NCBI RefSeq assembly: GCF_046614695.1
Contig: NZ_JBKKHQ010000008.1
Coordinates: 124,001-188,000 of the forward strand
Direction of reading: 5' to 3'
Length of the DNA stretch: 64,000 nucleotides
Source: Pokkaliibacter sp046614695
GTDB taxonomy: Bacteria; Pseudomonadota; Gammaproteobacteria; Pseudomonadales; Balneatricaceae
Positions 1 to 8,073 of the stretch are shown here, in pieces. The notes beneath the pieces were generated by a model, which had not been told where the DNA came from, ran no database searches, and saw only the letters and a program-made list of their open reading frames with translations. The translations under genes and the position numbers were made by a program. Numbering within the stretch: position 1 is the first letter of the stretch; every line of letters starts with the position of its first letter.

Positions 1-2
1 CC

Positions 3-113
3 TGCCATAACTTCCTGGCCATGGAGCATGCGGGCCTCACCGGCAGCCGCGTTTATCCCGGTTCCTGGAGTGAATGGAGCAAAGACCCGAGCCGTCCGAT
101 GGTGAAAGGCTAA
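3..113 (+). CDS. Sulfurtransferase (rhodanese family), C-terminal 36 residues only
   Basis: The open frame enters from the left edge and ends at a TAA at 111-113. Its residues read CHNFLAMEHAGLTGSRVYPG, then SWSEWSKDPSRPMVKG. The 'YPGSWSEW..DP..P' ending is the usual C-terminus of two-domain thiosulfate/3-mercaptopyruvate sulfurtransferases, which move sulfane sulfur from a persulfidated cysteine to an acceptor. If the match is right, the active-site cysteine loop lies just off the left edge. A hairpin terminator follows at 142-167. The family call rests on this short tail alone. Confidence 0.72.
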   Translation, partial: CHNFLAMEHAGLTGSRVYPGSWSEWSKDPSRPMVKG

Positions 114-141
114 GCCCATATGCTGGTTTAAGCGTGATACT

Positions 142-167
142 AAAAAGGAGCGAAAGCTCCTTTTTTT
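142..167 (+). terminator. Rho-independent terminator of the sulfurtransferase gene
   Basis: A ten-base stem AAAAAGGAGC / GCTCCTTTTT closes a GAAA tetraloop at 152-155 and runs into seven T. It lies 28 bases after the sulfurtransferase stop codon. Confidence 0.85.
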
Positions 168-224
168 GTGGGCGCAGACCTGCTGACAAGGACGTCCGAA
201 AATGAACTCTGACAGGAAAACTAA

Positions 225-704
225 GTGAAAAAACGAGTTTACGCTGCGGTAAAGCTCTTCTTTGCCGGCCTGTTGCTGCTTGGGCAAAGCACTCTGGCGG
301 CAGAGCACGCCAGCCCGGCAAGTGCGGTCGAACAGTTTTACAGAGGCTATGTCGCCGATTTTGACGGCTCAAATGTTGACTGCCACTACTGCTCTCAAGT
401 GGTGACAACCTTTGTTGCTCCGAAGACCGTTGCTCGCCTGCAGAAAGTGTTATCCATGCCGGAACAAGAGATTCTGCAGGCTGATTACTTTACCTACACC
501 CAGGATTATGACCCGGTCTGGATCTTAGCCCTTGAAGTGAAAGAAGCCCCCGACTTTTCGACCAGTAAGACATTAGATGTGTACTTGCCTGTGAGTGAGG
601 GGAAAAAGCTTCATCTTCGGGTGGTGGTGGAAGACGATCAGGGCTGGAAAATCGTTCGCGTCAGAGACGAGACCGACCACTACGAGCAGGCGATTTTTCA
701 ATAA
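225..704 (+). CDS. Secreted DUF3828-like protein, function unknown
   Basis: The product has 159 residues and starts at GTG. Residues 1-25 form a Sec signal peptide: KKR, a hydrophobic core and a cut after LAA. The mature part begins with SAVEQFYRGYVADF and has a later strand-rich stretch (LDVYLPVSEGKK) ending in DDQGWKIVRVRD. This is the layout of DUF3828/YbjP-type periplasmic proteins with an NTF2-like fold; the family call is by pattern only. It contains one CHYC pair near residue 53. The gene stands alone between the terminator at 142-167 and the convergent DUF2063 gene. No enzymatic residues are evident. Confidence 0.6.
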   Translation: MKKRVYAAVKLFFAGLLLLGQSTLAAEHASPASAVEQFYRGYVADFDGSNVDCHYCSQVVTTFVAPKTVARLQKVLSMPEQEILQADYFTYTQDYDPVWILALEVKEAPDFSTSKTLDVYLPVSEGKKLHLRVVVEDDQGWKIVRVRDETDHYEQAIFQ

Positions 705-779
705 TACTTCACCCATACTCTGCTTTGCAGGCGACGGTCCTATCCATTAAAAGCCGTCGCCTCTCACCTTAAACCATCT

Positions 780-1670
780 TCAGCCTGCCTCATCAATCAT
801 CAGCATGCTGCTACTAATGGCCTGTGGTAGCCAGAGACTCAGCTTGCCAAGCAGGTCAGCGGCCTCCATTTCGCTTTGCTTAAGTGCCTCTGGCCAGAAG
901 GCTGACGGGTCTAGGGTCGTATCGTTCAGGCACCGAAATATCGCTGCCTGCCATGGCGTCAGTCGGGCGACATTCAGGCGGTACTGATGACGGAAAACCA
1001 GCAAGGCGCAGGGCTCGTTTGCGGGTAACGGCACCGTCGATGGAGGTGCTTCGGTGGTCGTGATGGCCTCATCCAGTGCGTCTTCCTGACTTGCCAGCGT
1101 TTGAAAATAGCTGAGCAGATCAAACTCACTTTCGATCAGTTGCGAAGTGGATGGGCAGGCCAGCGCAGGCCAGGTAAACCAGTTAAGTTCAGGCAGGCAA
1201 TTGCGCTGTGACTCCAGCCCTGAAGCTCGAAGGCTAACCGCCTGCGCCCGCTCCAGCCGGGCAATTTCCTCGGGAATCGATAGCCTGATCTGCTCAGCGG
1301 GCGGTAGCGCGGAGCAGGCAGGGCGCGTATCGGCAAGGTACTGGGCAAACCCTTCACCCAGTTCATGCAGGCTGTAATGCCGCGAAGGGAATCGTGCCAG
1401 AAAACCCAGGGCAAAGAGGCGAAAGATACGCTCGCCAAAATGACGATGCAGTACCGGAAATTCGGCCTTTAGGCATTCCAGCAGACGCAGTCGGTAGCCG
1501 TCCTGATAGATGCCAAGCCGAGCACTGGCGTCAAACTGCTCAGTACTTTCAATCATTCGCTGCCAACTGCCCTTCAGCAGCTGCGCTTCCTGCGGATTCG
1601 CCCCTGTACGGCGGCCAAGAAGGATTTCCTGCAACAGCCAGAATTGTTGCTCATTGAGGGAGGCATTCAT
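780..1670 (-). CDS. DUF2063 protein (HvfC/BufC-like MNIO partner)
   Basis: The 296-residue product has the N-terminal pattern of the DUF2063 'putative DNA-binding' family: LLQEILLGR, then IYQDGYRLRLLECLKAEFPV with GERIF and FLARFPSRHYSLHELGEGF. In known MNIO systems this partner recruits the precursor peptide to the DUF692 oxygenase. The ATG at 1670 overlaps the stop of the DUF692 gene as TGATG, which indicates translational coupling; an in-frame start six codons upstream is less likely. The C-terminal half (about 190-290) is a second, less conserved domain. It is the last gene of the three-gene minus-strand unit. The biochemical role is inferred from characterised MNIO clusters. Confidence 0.85.
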   Translation of the reverse strand: MNASLNEQQFWLLQEILLGRRTGANPQEAQLLKGSWQRMIESTEQFDASARLGIYQDGYRLRLLECLKAEFPVLHRHFGERIFRLFALGFLARFPSRHYSLHELGEGFAQYLADTRPACSALPPAEQIRLSIPEEIARLERAQAVSLRASGLESQRNCLPELNWFTWPALACPSTSQLIESEFDLLSYFQTLASQEDALDEAITTTEAPPSTVPLPANEPCALLVFRHQYRLNVARLTPWQAAIFRCLNDTTLDPSAFWPEALKQSEMEAADLLGKLSLWLPQAISSSMLMIDEAG

Positions 1671-2632
1671 CAGGCGCTGGCCTCCCACAGAGTGAAGGAG
1701 GAAGCCTCGATACCTGCTGCAATCGGTGTCGATAGCTGGCTGCCTTCGCTGGCCGTGGCGGTCCTGCGCTTCGGAATACGACCCGCCATCACGTCACGTG
1801 CCAGATACAATTCCTCCACAAGATCAGGGAAGTCCGGAATGTTGGCATCCCATTCCAGCAGGGTGGACACGGGGCGGTCGCAATGAGCCAGTAACGCCTG
1901 ATAAAGCTCCCACACCGGCGTTGGCACTGGTTGGTCATGGGTGTCGATAAGATGACTGCCCATGTCCGTTGGGCCTGCGATATGGCACTGCACAATCGCC
2001 TCTGCTGGTAGCGCATGAAGGTACTCAAGGCGGTCAAAGCCGAGATTAACGCTGCTGACATGGATGTTGTTAACGTCTACCAGTAACAGGCAGCCGCTGC
2101 GTTTGACCAGCTCGGCGAGAAACTCCCATTCCGGGTAGTCATTGCGGCTAAAGGCCAGATAACTGCTGGGGTTTTCCAGCACCAATGGCCGTCCAAGCAT
2201 CTCCTGGACCTGATCGATACGCTCTAAGGTGTGAGTCAGGCTCTCATGGGTCAGTGGCATGGGTAGCAGGTCATGGCTGTTAAGCCCCTGAATTCCTGTC
2301 CAGCACAGATGATCGGAAATCCAGGCCGGTGAAAGACTATCCGCCAGCGCTCTGAGCTTTTTCAGGTAATCCCGGTTCAGTGGATCGGTTGAGCCAATCG
2401 ACAGAGATACGCCGTGCAGCACCACAGGAAAGTGCTCGCGCAGTCGAAACAGGAAATCACGGGCATAGCCCTGATGGTCCAGCACGTTTTCGGTGATGGC
2501 CTCAAACCAGTCAACACCAGCCAGCTCAGGGGATAAGTGCTTCTCAAGGTACGGTAAATGGCAGGAGCGTAATCCTGCGCCGAGTCCCAGACTGGCTAGG
2601 GCAGGGGTTTTGGAGGTGAATACGTTGCTCAT
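1670..2632 (-). CDS. DUF692 multinuclear iron-dependent oxygenase (MNIO, BufB/HvfB-like)
   Basis: The 320-residue TIM-barrel protein has the metal-site signatures of the MbnB/TglH/ChrH family: WFEAITENVLDHQG near residue 42, HGVSLSIGS, WISDHLCW, LENPSSY, LLLVDVNNIHVSS, QCHIAGPTD with HLIDTHDQPV, and LLEWDANIPDF. Characterised members use a mixed-valent di/tri-iron centre and O2 to rearrange cysteine (to oxazolone-thioamide or thiooxazole groups) or to excise a carbon. The gene lies 96 bases after the ferritin-like gene, with two hairpins in the gap, and overlaps the DUF2063 gene. No separate small precursor peptide is seen, so the Cys-rich segment of the upstream protein is the best local substrate. 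The family is certain; the substrate is inferred. Confidence 0.92.
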   Translation of the reverse strand: MSNVFTSKTPALASLGLGAGLRSCHLPYLEKHLSPELAGVDWFEAITENVLDHQGYARDFLFRLREHFPVVLHGVSLSIGSTDPLNRDYLKKLRALADSLSPAWISDHLCWTGIQGLNSHDLLPMPLTHESLTHTLERIDQVQEMLGRPLVLENPSSYLAFSRNDYPEWEFLAELVKRSGCLLLVDVNNIHVSSVNLGFDRLEYLHALPAEAIVQCHIAGPTDMGSHLIDTHDQPVPTPVWELYQALLAHCDRPVSTLLEWDANIPDFPDLVEELYLARDVMAGRIPKRRTATASEGSQLSTPIAAGIEASSFTLWEASA

Positions 2633-2659
2633 TGCGTCTCATCGTCGGCGAGGGATCAA

Positions 2660-2712
2660 AAGGCCAGTAAGGACTGGCCTTAAGAAGTCTCAGGCGTGGT
2701 GATCGCCTGAGA
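2660..2712 (-). promoter_or_regulatory. Two tandem hairpins between ferritin-like gene and MNIO gene
   Basis: Two perfect nine-base stems lie back to back in the 96-base gap. One is TCTCAGGCG/CGCCTGAGA (2688-2712, 7-base loop) and the other is AAGGCCAGT/ACTGGCCTT (2660-2681, 4-base loop). Read in the operon's direction, the second is followed only by TTTT-GATCC, so at most a weak terminator. This arrangement would suit partial termination or mRNA protection, giving more product from the first gene than from the modifying enzyme. The effect is inferred. Confidence 0.6.
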
Positions 2713-2728
2713 AAGGAGGGTGCGCTGA

Positions 2729-4897
2729 TCAGGTTGAAGGCGGGAAGGCCAGACGCAAGTCAGAAGGAGCAGGCTTCTTCGGCAGCTTCGCTTCTTCCAT
2801 GCCCTGGGCCTTCAGCACCGTGGTGTAGGCATCCCAGGCGACATCAAACACCGGCTGAGCACGGCTGAAGGTAAGTTCATTGGGAAGCTTTTTCGAGTCC
2901 TCGTTGACGGTCAGTTCGTACATCGCCATTGAGCCTGATTTCGGATAAAGCTGTGAGGCTGAAATCGGCACGGCACAGCCGCCCAGCGTATTACAGGCGT
3001 TATCTGCCGGAGGTGAGTAAAGGCTACTGGTCGAGGTTGATGCGCCACAGCCACTGGACGCTCCGCAACCACTGGCGCCACCGCCGGTGCTTTGTACAAA
3101 GCCGCAACCACCTTCGCCTTTACAGGCATTCGAGCCGCGACAGGTATGGAAGACTTCCTTTGAGGCGCAAACGTCAAGATCCTGTCCGGGAGAATTAAAA
3201 GCCATGCCCTGACAGGCGTGGTAAAGGTAGTCGCGTTTGGATGCCGGCTCACGGGGATATTCTCCCAATGACAGGTCTGGCGCTTTACCAAAGACCGCCC
3301 AGCAAATGGAGACGCGGTCGCCGGAACCAGCCATGGACGGGTAGGGGAAGGTGACCTTTTCGTTCGACCAGAACTCATCCAGTACGGTCGTGATACCGGC
3401 AATGGCGCCCGCGGCGACATGACTCATTTCTGCAAAGCTGGTGTCGCCTGCTGTCTTGAGATTGTTCAGTGCAGTTGCGACCGCCTCAGGCGTGGGCAGC
3501 ACGTCCTGATTAGGGTTGCTGGCATAATCGGCCGTCGCCAGCAGATCTGCCGTCCAAGTGTTGTTATTGCTGTGCCAGTCGACCCAGGTGGTGATTTCAC
3601 CCGATACCAGCAGACCTTTGACTTGCTGGAAGCGGTCGTAATGATCAACCACGCCACCAAAGAAGCGGGCATGGGCGCTTGATGAGACGGGGAGTGGCTG
3701 GCCCAGTTCGTCGTATTCAACGTAGTCCTGCTTGAGCGCTTCATAGTTGGGCTGATAGTTCTGCTGAACCGGTGCTCCCAGCAATCCCGCAGGCGGTGCC
3801 TGCTCAGGCTTAACTTTCATGGTCGCACCTTCGCCCTGATCGGTGATGGCATTCATCAGCTGGTAGACCTGCTGTTTGGCCTCGGCGCTGGTGGTCGCAT
3901 CCACGACGGTTTTCATGCAGGGGAATTCTGCCAGCGGGTGTCCGCCTTTCGGATCTTCTGTATTGAAGAGGTCGCGTTGCAGGGAAGTCGATGAATAAAG
4001 CACATCAAAGAGGGCAATGGTGTTGTCTTTGATGAGGCCGGCTTGCTCGAACTGGCTGCGCGCACTTTCTGGCAGATCATCCAGGCTGTAGGAAATATTC
4101 AGGTAAGCCGCAAGGCATTCGTACATGGTGGCGATGGTGCCAAACTGGGGCAGCTCGGCTTCGGTCTTGGCTGCAGACCAGTCTTTGAAAGGAACGGCAC
4201 CCAGGACGCCATCTTCCTGAGTGGCAATGTACTTGTGACGTGCATCCGCTTTGATACGGCTGGCCAGAACATCGGAAGGCTCTTCGATCAGCAGGGATAG
4301 GTTGATGCTGTTGGTGTTCAGTGCCCCCAGCGCTACCTTGATCTGACTGTATTCGCCACCCTTAAGATCGGTGATATCCAGAATATGGGGAATGGTGGTT
4401 TTGTCCGGGCCGTAACAAGTCCAGCCATTTTGTTCATTCACCAGCAGCGGAGAGGTAAAGCTTGGGGTTAATTGCTGGCTGGTCAGCGCTTTATTAGAAG
4501 CGTTAAATAAATCCTCTTTGTTATAGGATTTGCCAAGAGCATTAAAGATATTGGCTGCCATCTGCAAATGCAGCATTTCCTGAATAAAGACACTGAAATA
4601 GAGATTGCATGCCTGCTGATTTGCCGTTTGTGGATTAGGCGTTGGGCTAATTCCTGGCCAGCGTCGACCAAAATAAAGCCCCTTTTCTTTATTAGCTGAC
4701 TTTTCTGTAATGCTATGCATTCCTTCAATGGAATAAAGCGTCGTCATATAGAGCGGAATGGTAAACAGCTCTACGTTGACAGCTGCCTGCGCCAGACAAT
4801 GCACAGCATTGATGTCTTCTGCCAGCTGGAGCACAGAGCGGTTATGAAGTTGGTTATTGTGTTCAGCGTGAAAAGCGGCCAAGCGACGAAAATCCAT
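2729..4897 (-). CDS. VioB-type ferritin-like protein with bufferin-like cysteine segment; candidate MNIO substrate
   Basis: The 722-residue protein starts at an ATG preceded by GAGGTG and has no signal peptide. Residues about 20-370 match the ferritin-like domain of VioB-type proteins: AAVNVELFTIPLYM with E43, and FIQEMLHLQMAANI with E107-x-x-H110, a plausible iron-binding set. Residues 562-641 hold nine cysteines (562, 577, 586, 592, 598, 611, 617, 635, 641), mostly as repeated C-x5-C units. Examples are CRGSNACKGEGGC, CGASSGC and CNTLGGC in a Gly/Ser-rich setting. The C-K-G-x-G-G-C pattern resembles bufferin-type MNIO precursors. A 75-residue non-Cys tail follows. It is the first gene of the MNIO unit, which is the precursor's usual place. 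Whether it is modified, and what the ferritin-like domain does, is unknown. Confidence 0.82.
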   Translation of the reverse strand: MDFRRLAAFHAEHNNQLHNRSVLQLAEDINAVHCLAQAAVNVELFTIPLYMTTLYSIEGMHSITEKSANKEKGLYFGRRWPGISPTPNPQTANQQACNLYFSVFIQEMLHLQMAANIFNALGKSYNKEDLFNASNKALTSQQLTPSFTSPLLVNEQNGWTCYGPDKTTIPHILDITDLKGGEYSQIKVALGALNTNSINLSLLIEEPSDVLASRIKADARHKYIATQEDGVLGAVPFKDWSAAKTEAELPQFGTIATMYECLAAYLNISYSLDDLPESARSQFEQAGLIKDNTIALFDVLYSSTSLQRDLFNTEDPKGGHPLAEFPCMKTVVDATTSAEAKQQVYQLMNAITDQGEGATMKVKPEQAPPAGLLGAPVQQNYQPNYEALKQDYVEYDELGQPLPVSSSAHARFFGGVVDHYDRFQQVKGLLVSGEITTWVDWHSNNNTWTADLLATADYASNPNQDVLPTPEAVATALNNLKTAGDTSFAEMSHVAAGAIAGITTVLDEFWSNEKVTFPYPSMAGSGDRVSICWAVFGKAPDLSLGEYPREPASKRDYLYHACQGMAFNSPGQDLDVCASKEVFHTCRGSNACKGEGGCGFVQSTGGGASGCGASSGCGASTSTSSLYSPPADNACNTLGGCAVPISASQLYPKSGSMAMYELTVNEDSKKLPNELTFSRAQPVFDVAWDAYTTVLKAQGMEEAKLPKKPAPSDLRLAFPPST

Positions 4898-5154
4898 TCA
4901 GTGTCACCTCAAAGCTAAAAAGTACAGGTTTATGATTGTTTTCCGATCAATGTCATGGAATTGCAGTAATTTTTTCCGTATAGGGGCTGCAAATTTCAGA
5001 ACGTTTTCGACTATAGATCACTTTTTTTTTATAAATCAAATTAAAATAACCAAGGGTTTTTAAAGTGAAAGTATTCGCTCATTTTTAACGAATAATTGAA
5101 AGGAATCAGGCGTTAATGGGAAATGTTTATGAGTGCTGAATGAAAGGATTTTTT

Positions 5155-5189
5155 AAAAACGGCGTAACTAATGAGGGTTCAGTTACGCC
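5155..5189 (-). terminator. Terminator-like hairpin on the minus strand upstream of the MNIO unit
   Basis: GGCGTAACT (5161-5169) and AGTTACGCC (5181-5189) form a perfect nine-base stem with an 11-base loop. On the minus strand the stem is followed by GTTTTT. It lies about 260 bases upstream of the ferritin-like start. No minus-strand gene ends here, so it could be a leader attenuator or the end of a short unannotated RNA. Confidence 0.45.
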
Positions 5190-5298
5190 AATGCCCCTCA
5201 CAGTGAAGAGGAGGTGGCAGTTCTCGGGCTGTCTTGAGAATTTCAGGGAGAAGAGCTGGCACCTCGCCGTTCGCAATAAAGCGTTCAGCGGTTTTCGG

Positions 5299-5329
5299 TT
5301 GACCTTACCCTTACGGCAGCCTTTAGCTT
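5299..5329 (+). promoter_or_regulatory. CueR/MerR-type promoter before the copper oxidase
   Basis: TTGACC (-35, 5299-5304) and TAGCTT (-10, 5324-5329) are 19 bases apart, the long spacer typical of MerR-family activated promoters. The spacer begins TTACCCTT, close to the TTCCCCTT of known CueR promoters. The right half of the expected dyad (GGAAGG) is degenerate here, reading CAGCCTT. The site lies 44 bases before the ATG of a CueO-type gene, which supports the reading. Confidence 0.45.
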
Positions 5330-5373
5330 CGCTGGTAACGTGATAAGTAACTATTCAAGTAAGGACGCAAGGC

Positions 5374-6954
5374 ATGAAACGTCGCCAGTTTCTCTTCTCG
5401 ACGCTGACATTATCGGTGGCCGGAGTGATGGGGGTCTCCCTTCCGGGTAGGACTCTGGCCGCGGATGCTGGCGCCGTTGGGCAGCCACTACCCGTGCCAC
5501 CGCAGCTTAAAGCCAATGATCAGGGAAAAATTGTCCTCAAAGCCCAGTCTGGCCAAAGCTATTTTACGGATAAGCCCACCACCACCTTCGGCTATAACGG
5601 CAGTCTTCTTGGCCCTGCGCTGAAATTTAAACGGGGCGAAACGGTCAGGCTGCGGGTGGAAAATGCCCTTGAAGAAGAGACGACCTTTCATCTGCACGGT
5701 TTGGCAATTGAAGGCGGGGCCGATGGTGGCCCTCACGCCATGATGGCCCCCGGTGATGCCTGGGAAACCGAGTTTGTGGTTGATCAGCCAGCCGCTACCT
5801 GCTGGTATCACCCGCATTCACACGGACGCAATGGCTATCAGGTCGCTATGGGGCTGGCGGGGCTGGTGGTCATTGAGGATGACGATACCGCCTCGCTGGC
5901 TTTGCCTTCCCGCTGGGGCGTCGACGATATCCCGCTGGTGATTCAGGACAAACGCCTGAATGACAACGCCGAGATCGACTATCAACTGGATGTGATGACG
6001 GCTGCGGTTGGCTGGTTTGGGGACCTGCCACTGGTAAACGGGGTGAAGTCTCCAGTGCATCAGGCGCCCAAAGGCTGGGTGCGCCTGCGCTTGCTGAATG
6101 GCAGCAATGCCCGCAGCTTGCGTCTTGGGCTGTCGGATCAGTCGCCCATGCAGGTTATCGCCAGTGATGGCGGGCTGCTGCCCACACCGGTGGCGCTGAC
6201 TGAGCTGACCCTGATGCCGGGTGAGCGTTTTGAAGTCATGGTTAATCTCAGCTCATCTCTTGCCTTGCAATCCTTGCCTGTGGATCAGATGGGAATGACG
6301 CTTGAGCCCTTTGACCAGCCGTTCCCGCTGGTGACCTTGCAGGTGGATAACCGCATACCGGTCTCGAAGGCGAAACTGCCCACCCATCTGACGAGTATAC
6401 CCGCGCTGCCGGATACGGATGCGCTGGCCAGGATTCCTGAGCGTCACTTCCAGCTCTCGATGAATCCGATGCTGGATCATCAGGGCATGATGGCCTTGAT
6501 GGAGCGCTTCGGTCATAAGGCGATGGGATCGATGCCCATGGATAGTGCCATGGATGGTGCTATGGAAGGCGGAATGGATATGGGCAGCATGAAGTCGGCA
6601 GCTCTGGATCTCTCCAAAGGCAACCTTATCAATGGCCGCGCCTTTGCTATGAACCGGATTGATGCCTCGGTTCCTCAGGGACAATACGAGCGCTGGGTGA
6701 TTTCCGGCAAAGGCGACATGATGCTGCATCCTTTCCATATTCACGGGCTGCAGTTTCGCATCCTTAGTGAGAACGGCAAGGCGCCGGCGGCGCATCGCTC
6801 AGGATGGAAAGACATGGTGCGCGTGGAAGGTGGCGTGAGTGAAGTACTGGTGAAGTTTGATCATGAAGCCACGGCGAAGCAGCCCTATATGGCTCACTGC
6901 CATCTGCTCGAGCACGAAGATACCGGCATGATGATGGCCTTTACCGTGGCGTAG
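5374..6954 (+). CDS. cueO: Periplasmic multicopper oxidase, CueO type
   Basis: The 526-residue protein begins with a Tat signal (KRRQFLFSTLTLS, cut after RTLA). It carries the four copper-binding blocks of cupredoxin-type oxidases: HLHGLAIEGGADGG, CWYHPHSHGRNGYQ, HPFHIHGLQFR and the T1/T2/T3 block HCHLLEHEDTGMM. A Met-rich insert at about residues 385-408 (repeats of MD/MDGAM/MEGGMDM) matches the Cu(I)-binding loop of CueO. It would oxidise Cu(I) to Cu(II) in the periplasm. It lies divergent from the MNIO/ferritin-like unit and convergent, seven bases away, with the beta-lactamase gene. The upstream promoter looks CueR-like. Family and function are firm. Confidence 0.93.
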   Translation: MKRRQFLFSTLTLSVAGVMGVSLPGRTLAADAGAVGQPLPVPPQLKANDQGKIVLKAQSGQSYFTDKPTTTFGYNGSLLGPALKFKRGETVRLRVENALEEETTFHLHGLAIEGGADGGPHAMMAPGDAWETEFVVDQPAATCWYHPHSHGRNGYQVAMGLAGLVVIEDDDTASLALPSRWGVDDIPLVIQDKRLNDNAEIDYQLDVMTAAVGWFGDLPLVNGVKSPVHQAPKGWVRLRLLNGSNARSLRLGLSDQSPMQVIASDGGLLPTPVALTELTLMPGERFEVMVNLSSSLALQSLPVDQMGMTLEPFDQPFPLVTLQVDNRIPVSKAKLPTHLTSIPALPDTDALARIPERHFQLSMNPMLDHQGMMALMERFGHKAMGSMPMDSAMDGAMEGGMDMGSMKSAALDLSKGNLINGRAFAMNRIDASVPQGQYERWVISGKGDMMLHPFHIHGLQFRILSENGKAPAAHRSGWKDMVRVEGGVSEVLVKFDHEATAKQPYMAHCHLLEHEDTGMMMAFTVA

Positions 6955-6961
6955 TGGGCGC

Positions 6962-7885
6962 TCAGGCGGAGGTCAGCGGTTTGTGCCTGGCCGAATACTC
7001 GGCAGCGATCGCTGCACTGATCTCGGCAATCACGGCGCTACAGGCATCCCAATCGCTTTTGGCTTGGGTGATGTAAACGCTCAGCAGCAAGGGCTTCTGA
7101 CCCGGCGGCCAGAGGATGGCGACATCGTTGGCGGTGCCATTATCGCCGCTACCGGTTTTATCGCCCACTTGCCAGGTGTTCGGTACCCCTTTGCGAATAC
7201 GGCTGGCGCCGGTGGTGTTATCGCGTAGCCATTGGCCAAGCTGTTGCTGGCTTTCTTTGGAAAGCACGTCGCCCAGGAGCAGCCGCTGCAGGTTGGACGT
7301 CATCGCCTCAGGCGTTGTGGTGTCTCGCGGGTCGTTGTCGATGGCTGTGTTCAGTGCGGTTTCCCAGCGGTCCAGTCGTGAGACATCATCCCCGATGCTG
7401 CGGGCAAAATCCGTCACCGCTTGTGGGCCGCCTAGCTGACCAATAATCAGATTGGCCGCCGTATTGTCGCTGTAGGTCATGGCAGCATGGCAAATCTCGC
7501 CAAGGCTCATGCCGTCAGGTTTACCCGCGAAGGCTTTGGAAATAGGGGAGTAGTTCACCACATCCTGCTGACTAAAGCTCAGGCGCTGCGACAGCGAAAG
7601 CGTGCCCTCATCCACTCGCTGCAAAATGGCGCCACAGGCCAGCACTTTAAACGTGCTGCACATGGAGAATCGCTCGCTGCCACGATGGCTCCAGCCCATG
7701 CCAGTACCTGTATCGAAGAGGCTCACACCAATTTTTCCCTGCAGCTTTCGTTCACCATTGCGTACCGCCTCGGCCAGGCTTGTTTGCTCTGCTGCCAGTG
7801 TGAGTGGAGAGAGCGTTCCCCCGGATAAAGCTGCCAATATCAATAAACTGCTGTGACCAAGAAACTGTCGGCGACTCGATGGCAT
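6962..7885 (-). CDS. bla: Class A beta-lactamase, Tat-exported
   Basis: The 307-residue protein hydrolyses beta-lactams through an acyl-serine. It shows all class A motifs: S77-T-F-K80, S139-D-N141, the omega-loop RWE (E175), and K243-T-G245 followed by SGDNGTAND. A twin-arginine signal (SSRRQFLGHSS) begins the protein. C76 precedes the serine, but the second cysteine that pairs with it in class A carbapenemases is absent after KTG, so a carbapenemase is not indicated. The substrate range cannot be read from sequence. It is divergent from an AmpR-like regulator, so it is probably inducible. Confidence 0.95.
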   Translation of the reverse strand: MPSSRRQFLGHSSLLILAALSGGTLSPLTLAAEQTSLAEAVRNGERKLQGKIGVSLFDTGTGMGWSHRGSERFSMCSTFKVLACGAILQRVDEGTLSLSQRLSFSQQDVVNYSPISKAFAGKPDGMSLGEICHAAMTYSDNTAANLIIGQLGGPQAVTDFARSIGDDVSRLDRWETALNTAIDNDPRDTTTPEAMTSNLQRLLLGDVLSKESQQQLGQWLRDNTTGASRIRKGVPNTWQVGDKTGSGDNGTANDVAILWPPGQKPLLLSVYITQAKSDWDACSAVIAEISAAIAAEYSARHKPLTSA

Positions 7886-8073
7886 GAGGTGACTCCTGAT
7901 AGTTAATCTAGGGCTTTGAGTTAAGGGCTAATACAGGGAGTACTTGACGAATCGCGTAAGTACAATGGCATATCCCCGATAAATACTGCCTTGGCCAAGG
8001 AGTAAGAGGATTCTAGAGATGTGCGTAGGGTTCAGGCAAAGTATCTTATTTTGCCTCTGGCATTAGTTTATTT

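Larger units (their letters stand above)
4898..5373. other. Divergent intergenic region, ferritin-like/MNIO unit versus copper oxidase
   Basis: This 476-base gap is AT-rich near the ferritin-like gene (4960-5060) and must hold both divergent promoters. It contains the hairpin at 5155-5189 and the CueR-like promoter at 5299-5329, listed separately. A 67-codon frame at 5140-5343 crosses both and has no convincing ribosome site or family, so I do not call it a gene. Confidence 0.6.

Noticed and set aside
37..408. 123-codon minus-strand frame at the left edge
   Set aside because: It runs through the clear terminator at 142-167 and opposes the signal-peptide gene at 225.
6253..6795. 180-codon His/Arg-rich frame opposite the copper oxidase gene
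   Set aside because: The His/Arg richness reflects the reverse complement of the Met-rich cueO segment.
6962..7885. Possible class A carbapenemase because of C76 next to the active serine
   Set aside because: The partner cysteine expected after the KTG motif is absent, so the defining disulfide cannot form.
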